Source of the DNA: Dyella flava
GTDB taxonomy: Bacteria; Pseudomonadota; Gammaproteobacteria; Xanthomonadales; Rhodanobacteraceae
DNA: 64,000 nucleotides
Assembly: GCF_016904955.1 (NCBI RefSeq)
Contig: NZ_JADIKE010000034.1
Span: 248,001-312,000, forward strand
Reading direction: 5' to 3'
Shown here: piece after piece, positions 57,183-64,000 of the stretch
Position numbering within the stretch: the first letter of the stretch is position 1
How the letters are laid out: the number at the start of each line of letters is the position of its first letter
Position numbers and translations under genes: made by a program
Notes under the pieces: model-generated
Databases searched by the model: none
Seen by the model: only the letters and a program-made list of their open reading frames with translations
Told to the model about the DNA's origin: nothing

Positions 57183-57983
57183 ATGTCGATCCTCAACATC
57201 TCCGCTTATCGCTTCGTCAGCCTGGACGATCTGCCAGCGCTGCGTGAACGCGTGCTCGCGCAATGCCATGCGCTGGAATTGAAGGGCACCATTTTGCTCG
57301 CGCCGGAGGGGATCAATCTGTTTCTGGCAGCGCCGCGTGAAGCCATCGAGACGTTCATGGCATGGCTGCGCCAGGATTCGCGCTTTGCCGGTTTACAGGC
57401 CAAGGAATCGTTGTCCGATGGGGCGCCGTTCAAGCGCATGCGTGTGCGCCTCAAGAAAGAAATCATCACCTTGCGCCAGCCTGCGATCCGCCCCGAAGGC
57501 GGCCGCGCACCGGCCGTGGACGCGGCCACACTCAAGCGCTGGCTGGATCAGGGACATGACGACCAGGGCCGCCATGTGGTCCTGCTTGATACGCGCAATG
57601 CCTACGAAACCGACGTCGGCATGTTCCCGCAAGCGGTCGATTACCGCATCGCCAGCTTTACCGAACTGCCCGCCGCCCTGGCTGCCGATCAGGCGCGCTA
57701 CCGCGACAAGACGGTGGTGTCGTATTGCACGGGTGGGATCCGTTGCGAAAAGGCGGTCTTGCACATGCAGGATGCCGGGATGGAAAACGTGTATCAACTG
57801 GAAGGTGGCATCCTGAAGTATTTCGAAGAAGTCGGCGGCGTGCATTGGCGCGGCGAGTGCTTCGTTTTCGATGAGCGCGGCGCGGTCGACAAAGCATTGA
57901 GTCCAGCTCCTATCCAGCCACCCGCTCTGTCCTCTGGGCGACTCGAAGGTAGTCCCGTGGGAGAGGGGGAGCTTTACACATGA
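57183..57983 (+). CDS. trhO: tRNA uridine(34) hydroxylase TrhO (rhodanese-domain, YceA-like)
   Basis: A 266-aa protein: N-terminal ferredoxin-like domain (residues 1-90, [15 protein letters not shown]) and a rhodanese domain with the active Cys182 in [11 protein letters not shown]. Family members (YceA/TrhO) hydroxylate U34 of tRNA and contribute to wobble-uridine modification. ATG 57183 ([11 protein letters not shown]) is chosen; ATG 57168 is possible. It is placed between bioF and bioH, overlapping bioH at ATGA, so it is expressed with the biotin genes, though its role in biotin synthesis is not evident. Confidence 0.9.
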   Translation: MSILNISAYRFVSLDDLPALRERVLAQCHALELKGTILLAPEGINLFLAAPREAIETFMAWLRQDSRFAGLQAKESLSDGAPFKRMRVRLKKEIITLRQPAIRPEGGRAPAVDAATLKRWLDQGHDDQGRHVVLLDTRNAYETDVGMFPQAVDYRIASFTELPAALAADQARYRDKTVVSYCTGGIRCEKAVLHMQDAGMENVYQLEGGILKYFEEVGGVHWRGECFVFDERGAVDKALSPAPIQPPALSSGRLEGSPVGEGELYT

Positions 57984-58753
57984 GTCTGCATATCGAGGTG
58001 CGCGGCAGCGGCCCGATGCCGCTGGTGATGATCCACGGCTGGGCGATGCACGGCGGCATTTTTTCGCCACTCGTCGACGTACTCGCTGAGCGCTGCACGA
58101 TGTATCTGGTTGACTTGCCTGGCCACGGCTACTCGCGCAACTGCGGATTGCCGCTGGAGCCGCAGGCATGTGCACAAGCCATCGCGGCCGCCACGCCGCC
58201 GGCCACCTGGCTGGGCTGGTCGTTGGGCGGACTCGTTGCGCTCAGCGGCGTACTGAATAAACCGCAGCATGTGCGCGGACTGGCCATGCTCTGCGCCACG
58301 CCGCGTTTTGTCAGCGCCAGCGATTGGCCTTGCGGACGTGATCCATCGCTGGTGAAACAGCTGGCGATCGATCTGGAAACCGACTACCACGCAACGATCG
58401 AGCGCTTCCTCACGCTGGAAGTGATGGGCAGCCCCGATCCGCGCGGCGAGCTGCGCCGCTTGCGTGCGGAAGTATTCTCGCGCGGCGAACCCGATCTGCG
58501 CGTGTTGCAGGAAGGTATTCGGATGCTCGATCAAACCGATCTGCGCAGCGGACTGGCACAACTGAAGGCAGGCCACAGCTGGTGGAGTGCCGGACGCCTG
58601 GACCGGCTGGTGCATCCGAATGCCATGCAGGCCGCTGCTGCACTGTGCGAAGGCGAATTTCACGTCATTGCGCACGCCGGACACGCCCCCTTTCTCAGTC
58701 ATCCCGATGCCGTCGCGCAGGCGTTGCTGTCCTGGCTTGAGGCCCGTTCATGA
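57980..58753 (+). CDS. bioH: Pimeloyl-ACP methyl ester carboxylesterase
   Basis: A 257-aa alpha/beta-hydrolase releasing pimeloyl-ACP from its methyl ester. Nucleophile Ser81 in GWSLGG; oxyanion-hole region [11 protein letters not shown]; catalytic His in [11 protein letters not shown]. It overlaps trhO upstream and bioC downstream by ATGA junctions, so the BioC-BioH pair is coupled. Confidence 0.94.
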   Translation: MSLHIEVRGSGPMPLVMIHGWAMHGGIFSPLVDVLAERCTMYLVDLPGHGYSRNCGLPLEPQACAQAIAAATPPATWLGWSLGGLVALSGVLNKPQHVRGLAMLCATPRFVSASDWPCGRDPSLVKQLAIDLETDYHATIERFLTLEVMGSPDPRGELRRLRAEVFSRGEPDLRVLQEGIRMLDQTDLRSGLAQLKAGHSWWSAGRLDRLVHPNAMQAAAALCEGEFHVIAHAGHAPFLSHPDAVAQALLSWLEARS

Positions 58754-59631
58754 GCGACTTCCAGGTCGACACGCGCCGCGTCCGCGCCAATTTCAGCCAT
58801 GCCGCCGGCAGCTACGAGCAACACGACGCGCTCCAGCGCGAAGTGCAACAGCTCCTGCTGGAACGCCTCGACTTCTATTTGCAGCAGCCGGAGCGAGTGA
58901 TCGACGTCGGCGCAGGCACAGGGCGCGGCAGCGCGCTGCTCAAGAAACGCTATGCCAAAGCGCAAGTCATTGCCGTCGATGCGGCACTACCCATGCTGCG
59001 CACGGCCAAATCTCACGCCGGCTGGCTGAAGCCGTTCCAGCGCGTGTGCGGTGAAGCCACGGCGCTGCCGCTGCCCGATCACAGTGTCGATGTCCTGCAT
59101 TCCAACCTGTGTTTCCAGTGGATCGATGATCTTCCCGCGCTATTCGGCGAATGCGTACGCGTGCTGAAACCCGGCGGCATGCTGCTGTTCTCCACTTTCG
59201 GCCCCGATACCCTGCGCGAGCTGCGCGCCGCCTGGGCCTCAGTCGATCAGCATTCCCACGTCAGCCGCTTCCTGGACATGCACGACCTGGGTGACGCCAT
59301 GATCGCGGCCGGCTTGCGCGATCCGGTGCTGGACGTCGATCGCTATATGCTCACCTACAGCGAACCCAAAGCCTTGTTGCGTGAGCTCAAGGGACTGGGC
59401 GCCACGCACGCCGACCGCGGCCGCGAGCGCGGCCTGACCGGCAAGCGTCATTTCCAGCAGATGCTGGCGGCTTACGAAGCCATGCGCACGGAGGGCCGCA
59501 TTCCGGCAACGTGGGAAGTGGTAACGGCGCATGCCTGGGGGCCGCCGCCGGGACAATCGCGCCGCGCAAAAGGCGGCGGCGAGATTGCCAGCTTTTCCAT
59601 CGATAGCTTGCGCGGCTCGCGGCGGCGTTGA
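58750..59631 (+). CDS. bioC: Malonyl-ACP O-methyltransferase
   Basis: SAM-dependent methyltransferase that starts pimelate synthesis by methylating malonyl-ACP; 293 aa. SAM motif VIDVGAGTGRGSALL, FSHAAGSYEQHDALQREV at the N-terminus and LCFQWIDDLPALF. It overlaps bioH. Together with bioB, bioF and bioH the operon covers most of the pathway; bioA and bioD are not in the window. Convergent with the LptA-like gene 25 bases away. Confidence 0.94.
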   Translation: MSDFQVDTRRVRANFSHAAGSYEQHDALQREVQQLLLERLDFYLQQPERVIDVGAGTGRGSALLKKRYAKAQVIAVDAALPMLRTAKSHAGWLKPFQRVCGEATALPLPDHSVDVLHSNLCFQWIDDLPALFGECVRVLKPGGMLLFSTFGPDTLRELRAAWASVDQHSHVSRFLDMHDLGDAMIAAGLRDPVLDVDRYMLTYSEPKALLRELKGLGATHADRGRERGLTGKRHFQQMLAAYEAMRTEGRIPATWEVVTAHAWGPPPGQSRRAKGGGEIASFSIDSLRGSRRR

Positions 59632-59655
59632 GTTCACGCCGCGTGGCCCTCGGGT

Positions 59656-60285
59656 TTACGCCTGTGGCGTCGGCGCCGTACTAGCCGATGCCGGCATTGC
59701 GCCACCCGGTGCCGAACTCGCCGACGCCGGCTTTGCGCCGCCCTGCGCCGCAGGCGGATTCTTCGGCGGTTTGGGCTTGGGCAGATAGGTCGCGCTGACG
59801 TTGCCGGTGCCGGTGAAGTACGTGGTGTTGGTGTTATAGGTCACCTTGTCACCGTGCGCATCGCCGGTGTCCTGCTCGGTGACGACGGCGTTGGGCGAGA
59901 GCACGGCAATGCCGTTGATGTTGTCGTAATCGAGTGTGGGCGCTTCGCCGGTCATCAGCTTGTCGTTGTTGTCCAGCTGCTGGATATGTGCCGGATTGCC
60001 CTTCATCACAATGCGGCTGACCTGCGTATCGGCATCGAGATAGATGTATGCGACATCACCGGTGGCTTTCATGCTGCCTTGGATGACGACTACATGGCCA
60101 GTCAGCGTGGTCATCGTATTGGGCGCATTGAAGCCGTTTACCGAATCTTGCGTGGTATTCATCGGCTGGTTGCGGTCGCCGGTCTTGGCGTGTGCGCAGG
60201 GCATCAGTGCGATCAGCAGCAGCCCGGCGCAGGATCGGACTACGAGGCCTCCGTGGCGAACGCCAAAGTTATGGAACGGCCTCAT
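59656..60285 (-). CDS. LptA/OstA-like exported protein, orphan
   Basis: A 209-aa protein: a signal-like N-terminus (cleavage near AHA-KT at residue about 33), then an LptA-type beta-jellyroll repeat (VTYNTNTTYFTGTGNVSATY, GTLTGHVVVIQGSMKATGDVAYIYLD, GEAPTLDYDNINGIAVLSPNAVVTEQDTG) and a 40-residue Pro/Ala/Ser tail with an imperfect repeat of GGAxPASASxAP. LptA normally sits with lptC and lptB; here the neighbours are bioC and tag. It may be the LPS-transport bridge protein itself or a paralogue. ATG 60285 is followed by a plausible signal peptide. Confidence 0.75.
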   Translation of the reverse strand: MRPFHNFGVRHGGLVVRSCAGLLLIALMPCAHAKTGDRNQPMNTTQDSVNGFNAPNTMTTLTGHVVVIQGSMKATGDVAYIYLDADTQVSRIVMKGNPAHIQQLDNNDKLMTGEAPTLDYDNINGIAVLSPNAVVTEQDTGDAHGDKVTYNTNTTYFTGTGNVSATYLPKPKPPKNPPAAQGGAKPASASSAPGGAMPASASTAPTPQA

Positions 60286-60407
60286 GCGACGTATCTCCTA
60301 TCCCCGCGATGACGCCCATTCTAAGGCCAGACCGCGCCAAAACCAGCCGTCCGGAACCGAACGGCGGGCTGGTTTGTGGCGCCGTTTGCAGGCCGAATTG
60401 CGCCGGC

Positions 60408-60986
60408 CTAGTGCTTGCCCGCGCAGGCCTTGTGGCGGAAGCATTCCACCAGGTGATCATTGACCATGCCGGTCGCCTGCATAAAGGCGTAGCAGATGGT
60501 GCTGCCGACAAAGCGGAAACCGCGCTTTTTCAGCGCCTTGCTCATCCGGTCCGACAACGGTGTACTGGCCGGCACCTCAGCTTTGGTCCGCCAGCGGTTA
60601 TGGATCGGCTTGCCGTCGACAAACGCCCACAGGTAGCTATCGAGGCTGCCATGCTCGTCGATCACCGCCAGGGCCGCCTTGGCGTTGTCGCGGGTGGCGG
60701 TGATCTTCAGGCGGTTGCGGATCAGGCCTGGATCAAGCAACAGCTTTTCCAGCTCGCGATCCTTCATGGCCGCAACGCGGGCCAGGTCGAAATCGTGGAA
60801 GGCGCGGCGATAGTTATCGCGTTTTTGCAGAACCGTGCGCCACGACAAGCCCGCCTGGGCGCCCTCCAGGCACAGGAACTCGAACAGCGCACGATCGTCA
60901 TGCAGCGGCACACCCCACTCGGTGTCGTGATAGGCCTGCATCAACTCGCCATCGGCTGCCCAATGACAACGAATGCGCGATGCCAT
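60408..60986 (-). CDS. tag: DNA-3-methyladenine glycosylase I
   Basis: A 192-aa helix-hairpin-helix glycosylase that removes 3-methyladenine. ATG 60986 (MASRIRCHWAADGELMQAYHDTEWGVPLHD) is the usual family start. Zinc-binding residues Cys7 and His20 lie at the N-terminus and CxxHKACAGKH-like residues at the C-terminus (ECFRHKACAG). LSWRTVLQKRDNYRRAF and GSTICYAFMQATGMVNDH are family hallmarks. Confidence 0.94.
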   Translation of the reverse strand: MASRIRCHWAADGELMQAYHDTEWGVPLHDDRALFEFLCLEGAQAGLSWRTVLQKRDNYRRAFHDFDLARVAAMKDRELEKLLLDPGLIRNRLKITATRDNAKAALAVIDEHGSLDSYLWAFVDGKPIHNRWRTKAEVPASTPLSDRMSKALKKRGFRFVGSTICYAFMQATGMVNDHLVECFRHKACAGKH

Positions 60987-61078
60987 GGCTGTTCTCCCCT
61001 CTGCACAAGACGCGTCATGAAGAAAACAGCATAACGCCACATCCGCGTAAAGGTTAGCGCCCTTTCAAATAGGGATGC

Positions 61079-61822
61079 TCAAATGGAGATGCTGGACCGA
61101 TAGCGCTGACGCCAATAATGCAGCACCAGCATGAGCACCAGCAGGATCGTCACCACCACGAAGATGGTCAGGCCGAGATTGCCGCCGCGCAATCCTTCGG
61201 CATAGCCATCCGGCAACTGGCCGCCGTTGTCTTCGAAACTTGCTGCGGCCATGCCGGTGTAATGCATGCCGCAAACCGCCACACCCATCACCAGCGCGCT
61301 ACCGATCATCTGCAACGGACCGCGCAGGTTGAAAGCCAGCCACAACGCAACGGTCGAGGCCACCATCGCGATCACCACGGACAAGGCCACCAGACCCGAG
61401 GCGTAGCTGATCTTCGCGGGCATCATCATGGCGGCCATGCCGATGTAATGCATGGCCGCAACGCCCAGGCCCATACAGATGCCAGCCGCCAACAGCCGCA
61501 GCCAATCAAAACGCCCGCTTCCCACCAGCATCAGCCCGGCCACGCACGCAGCGAAGGCCACCAGTGCCGACAAGGCGGTCAGCGAAGCGTCATAGCTCAC
61601 ATCCATGCCGTTGTCGCAGGCGAGCATCGCAATGAAATGCATGGCCCAGATCGCCCCCAGCCCCATCGCCCCTCCAGCCATCACCACGGCGGCCGTCTTT
61701 TGGCGTTGCGTGGCCGCCAACGGAATGGCAACCGCCAATTGCAAGGCGGTAAACGAGCCGAGCACCGACACGGCATAGGAAAGCAACACCAGCAACCAGT
61801 TGTAGTTGAGTTGCATCGACAT
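61079..61822 (-). CDS. MHYT-domain membrane sensor protein
   Basis: A 247-aa integral membrane protein with seven predicted helices and three MHYT-type motifs: MHFIAM 61-66, MHYIGM 124-129 and MHYTGM 186-191, which are proposed to bind a metal for sensing O2, CO or NO. No GGDEF/EAL or kinase domain follows, so it is a stand-alone sensor. ATG 61822 has GGAGG four bases upstream. It lies 17 bases after the V4R-like gene and the two probably form an operon. Confidence 0.88.
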   Translation of the reverse strand: MSMQLNYNWLLVLLSYAVSVLGSFTALQLAVAIPLAATQRQKTAAVVMAGGAMGLGAIWAMHFIAMLACDNGMDVSYDASLTALSALVAFAACVAGLMLVGSGRFDWLRLLAAGICMGLGVAAMHYIGMAAMMMPAKISYASGLVALSVVIAMVASTVALWLAFNLRGPLQMIGSALVMGVAVCGMHYTGMAAASFEDNGGQLPDGYAEGLRGGNLGLTIFVVVTILLVLMLVLHYWRQRYRSSISI

Positions 61823-61839
61823 AGTGCCTCCAAGCTCCA

Positions 61840-62607
61840 TCAATGTGAGATTTCCAGGCTGCAAAGCGCAGCGCCGTTTCCTCTGCAACCAAGGTGGCGC
61901 ACGAACACCTTCCCGGGCGCGATCGAGCCACTGAGCAAACCCTCCAGATATCCCCCATAGAACTTGCATCCGGAATGCATCCCGGGTGTGCACAGCGGAC
62001 TATTGAGGATATGCACGTGCACGCCGTGCTGCTCTATCTCGGCCAGCTGACGCAACGCCGGAACGGCGATGCGCTTGATGGCATCTGCCAGCCCCAGCTT
62101 GGCGCCCAGCGCGTAATCTCGCTTGTAGACCCACGCTCCTGTCCGGCGCCCGGCCAGCATCAGCGAGGACTCACGTACTGACTCGGCGACACTGTTTTCC
62201 AACGCCACCAGCCAGGGATAAATCTGCGGATAGTCCTGTGCCAGCTTGGGCAGGATGTGCTCGACCTGTAGTACGTCCGGCATGACGGCGCCAGGCAACT
62301 CGGGCACCGCCACAGGTTCGGCGAGCGGCATCGCCGACGCGCTTGTCGGCTTCGCGCAGATGACCGCCGTTTCGCCCGCCAGGGCAGCTTCGAAGCTCAG
62401 CACCCGGCTATGCGTGCCGAGCATCTCCTCTAACGCAAAACGCTGCTCGTCCGGACCACGCACCAGCATGGACAGGTACGCGCCACGTCTGTCCTGCGTC
62501 AGCCGCTGGCGTACTAGCGAAAAGTGGTTGGCAACGACAACACGTCCAAGCTCGACGAGCAGACCTTCCCTGCGATCAGAGAAGACCTGTATCTCCAGCT
62601 CGACCAT
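61840..62607 (-). CDS. V4R-like small-molecule-binding protein (255 aa) paired with MHYT sensor
   Basis: A 255-aa cytoplasmic protein. Residues 1 to about 80 resemble an ACT-like fold (LEIQVFSDRREGLLVELGRVVVANHFSLVRQ), followed by a linker and a helical middle part. The C-terminus, CKFYGGYLEGLLSGSIAPGK and CRGNGAALCSLEISH, has the layout of the V4R (4-vinyl reductase) or heme-NO-binding-like domain. The domain assignment is tentative. It is the first gene of a two-gene unit with the MHYT protein, suggesting a signalling role. Confidence 0.7.
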   Translation of the reverse strand: MVELEIQVFSDRREGLLVELGRVVVANHFSLVRQRLTQDRRGAYLSMLVRGPDEQRFALEEMLGTHSRVLSFEAALAGETAVICAKPTSASAMPLAEPVAVPELPGAVMPDVLQVEHILPKLAQDYPQIYPWLVALENSVAESVRESSLMLAGRRTGAWVYKRDYALGAKLGLADAIKRIAVPALRQLAEIEQHGVHVHILNSPLCTPGMHSGCKFYGGYLEGLLSGSIAPGKVFVRHLGCRGNGAALCSLEISH

Positions 62608-62869
62608 AAGGCCCCCCTGTTGCTCGATGCTGGGTTCTAAATTGTAGGCAACTAGGGTCCGCGATTTAGAGGAATCAAAGCGTGATTGATTTCAAGCTTC
62701 ATCCAGCACAAACGCAAACGGCATCACAGATGGCGTATTTCGTGCTTAATTTTTGAAACGCGATCGGTGCTCAAGCCAAGACACCGAGGCGCCGTTCGGT
62801 ACGTTTTGCAGCGCGGCGGCCACGCTGCCGTTGCATCCCATCCTCTCTCAAGAGAATGGGCTTCATGGA

Positions 62870-63820
62870 TCACCAGGGCAAGGCATCGATATCCACATTG
62901 CCGCCGGTCAGCACCAGACCCACGCGGCGGCCGGCGAAGCGATCACGCTGTTTTAATACCGCAGCCAGCACAGTAGCACTCGACACTTCGACGACCAGCT
63001 TGAGCGTCTGCCACAGCAAGCGCATGGCCTGGATGGATTCCTCATCGCTGACGGTGATGATTTCCACCTGATGCTCACGCAGTGCATGGAAATTCGGCTC
63101 GCCGATCAAGGTGCGCAAGCCATCGCAAACGGTGTCAGGCGTGAAATGATCGATGCGCGCGCCGCGTGCGAGAGATTGCACGGCATCATCGGCACCCGCC
63201 GGCTCAGCACCGTACATGGCAATGGACGGATCGAGGCCATGTGCCGCAATCGAACATCCGGCCGACAACCCGCCCCCGCCCACCGGCGTCATGATCGCGT
63301 CCAGCCCCTGACTTTGCGCCAGCAACTCCGCCACCAGGCTGCCCTGCCCCGCCATCACACGCGTGTCGGCATAGGGATGAACCAAGGTCGCGCCGGTAGC
63401 CTGTTGCACTTCCGCTGCCTTGGCTTCGCGCGCCGCAATGGTGGGCGCACATCGATGCAGGATCGCGCCAGCCTTCTCGATCGCCTCCAGCTTGGCACGC
63501 ACGGCGCCTTCCGGTACCACTACATGCGCGGCAATGCCACGCGTGGCAGCGGCCATGGCAAGCGCGTTGCCATGATTGCCGGACGAATGCGTCACCACGC
63601 CACGCGCGGCTTCTTCATCCGACAGCGACCACACAGCGTTGCATGCACCGCGAAACTTGAACGCCCCCCCGCGCTGCAGGTTCTCGCACTTGAAATAGAG
63701 CTGCGCACCGGCCAGCGCATCCAGCTCTGCGTTGCGCAGCACCGGTGTAACGATGGCATGCGGCGCGATGCGTGCGGCCGCATCGCGAATCTGATCGATG
63801 GTTGGCAATGGCACGCTCAT
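62870..63820 (-). CDS. Threonine/serine dehydratase-like PLP enzyme
   Basis: A 316-aa fold-type II PLP enzyme from ATG 63820 (MSVPLPTIDQIRDAAARI). PLP lysine in GGAFKFRGACNA, SSGNHGNALAMAAATRG (phosphate loop) and TPVGGGGLSAGCSIAA. It lacks the C-terminal ACT domains of IlvA at 48493 and resembles catabolic threonine dehydratase or serine racemase. Its ATG overlaps the stop of the upstream epimerase-like gene (TAATG), so translation is coupled. The interval 62608-62869 holds nothing recognisable. Confidence 0.9.
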   Translation of the reverse strand: MSVPLPTIDQIRDAAARIAPHAIVTPVLRNAELDALAGAQLYFKCENLQRGGAFKFRGACNAVWSLSDEEAARGVVTHSSGNHGNALAMAAATRGIAAHVVVPEGAVRAKLEAIEKAGAILHRCAPTIAAREAKAAEVQQATGATLVHPYADTRVMAGQGSLVAELLAQSQGLDAIMTPVGGGGLSAGCSIAAHGLDPSIAMYGAEPAGADDAVQSLARGARIDHFTPDTVCDGLRTLIGEPNFHALREHQVEIITVSDEESIQAMRLLWQTLKLVVEVSSATVLAAVLKQRDRFAGRRVGLVLTGGNVDIDALPW

Positions 63821-64000
63821 TAGCACTCGATCTCCACACCGCAACGGAATTGCCTTTCCATGCCAGGCTCCAACCGGATGACCTCGGCACAATCCGCGCG
63901 ATTGAACGCGTTCGACATGCTTTCCATCGGCTCCAGCGCTACCGAACGCCGGACATCACGCGTGACGGTATCGGCCGTAAATACCAGCATCACGCCACGC
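63820..64000 (-). CDS. Aldose-1-epimerase-like protein, C-terminal part (5' end beyond window)
   Basis: An open frame on the minus strand runs from the window edge to TAA at 63822-63820 and gives 59 residues: the C-terminal portion GVMLVFTADTVTRD, then ALEPMESMSNAFN and VIRLEPGMERQFRCGVEIEC. ALEPM, NAFN and a LEPG near the end are typical of galactose mutarotase/aldose-1-epimerase proteins. The stop overlaps the ATG of the dehydratase gene by one base. Only the C-terminus is visible, so the family call is moderate. Confidence 0.65.
   Translation of the reverse strand, partial: RGVMLVFTADTVTRDVRRSVALEPMESMSNAFNRADCAEVIRLEPGMERQFRCGVEIEC

Overview
The window looks like a chromosomal segment of a GC-rich gammaproteobacterium of the Xanthomonadales, most probably Rhodanobacteraceae (Dyella, Frateuria or Rhodanobacter type). 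This is an inference from protein character (PlsB, RdgC, UbiE/UbiA, PssA of the phospholipase D type, class-I ketol-acid reductoisomerase), GC-rich third codon positions and densely packed ATGA-coupled operons. No rRNA, tRNA, CRISPR array or autonomous transposase was seen.

Layout. 1-2474: 3' part of plsB. 2923-6493: two tandem proline-rich proteins of unknown family, less GC-biased than their neighbours and possibly acquired. 6597-13293: a LysR regulator divergent from a six-gene catabolic operon (acyl-CoA dehydrogenase, APH-type kinase, histidine-phosphatase-like protein, two SDRs, an alkenal-reductase-like MDR), resembling the kinase/dehydrogenase logic of 4-hydroxyacyl-CoA breakdown (LvaA/LvaC, ACAD10/11). 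13377-16467: a minus-strand periplasmic sulfur cluster (DsrE-like protein, orphan binding protein, diheme TsdB-like and TsdA-like cytochromes). 16604-18537: ubiE followed by two PagL-like lipid A deacylase genes; a remnant of the ubiE 3' end lies between them and records the duplication. 18727-36852: mostly housekeeping and accessory genes (two GSTs, DMT exporter/Lrp pair, DUF3300 lipoprotein, Pip, M1 peptidase, hydrolase, YgjP, RdgC, TyrB, TtcA, YdcH, GNAT, PssA, MarR).

36853-50058 is the centrepiece: a ten-enzyme branched-chain amino acid operon, leuA-ilvE-leuC-leuD-leuB-ilvD-ilvC-(VOC)-ilvG-ilvM-ilvA, most junctions being ATGA overlaps. It is preceded by an unannotated 45-codon leader peptide with a Leu/Val/Ile run, an intrinsic terminator and a matching 8-bp antiterminator, so classical attenuation is expected. 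The genes cover the route from threonine and pyruvate to isoleucine, valine and leucine.

50047-54789 holds a FosX-like VOC protein, ubiA, a large DUF6311-like membrane protein, comF and a small membrane protein. 54931-59631 is a biotin operon bioB-bioF-(trhO)-bioH-bioC. 59656-64000 holds an orphan LptA-like protein, tag, a V4R-like/MHYT sensor pair, a threonine-dehydratase-like enzyme and the 3' end of an aldose-1-epimerase-like gene cut by the window edge.

Non-coding structure: a 282-bp palindromic MITE-like element (34618-34899) with near-perfect terminal inverted repeats and two internal hairpins that differ by a compensatory base-pair change; REP-like intergenic palindromes; and a shared palindrome (TGGACGTCCA) upstream of tyrB and of the leu operon. 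All functional statements are family-level readings of the sequence; no database search was run.
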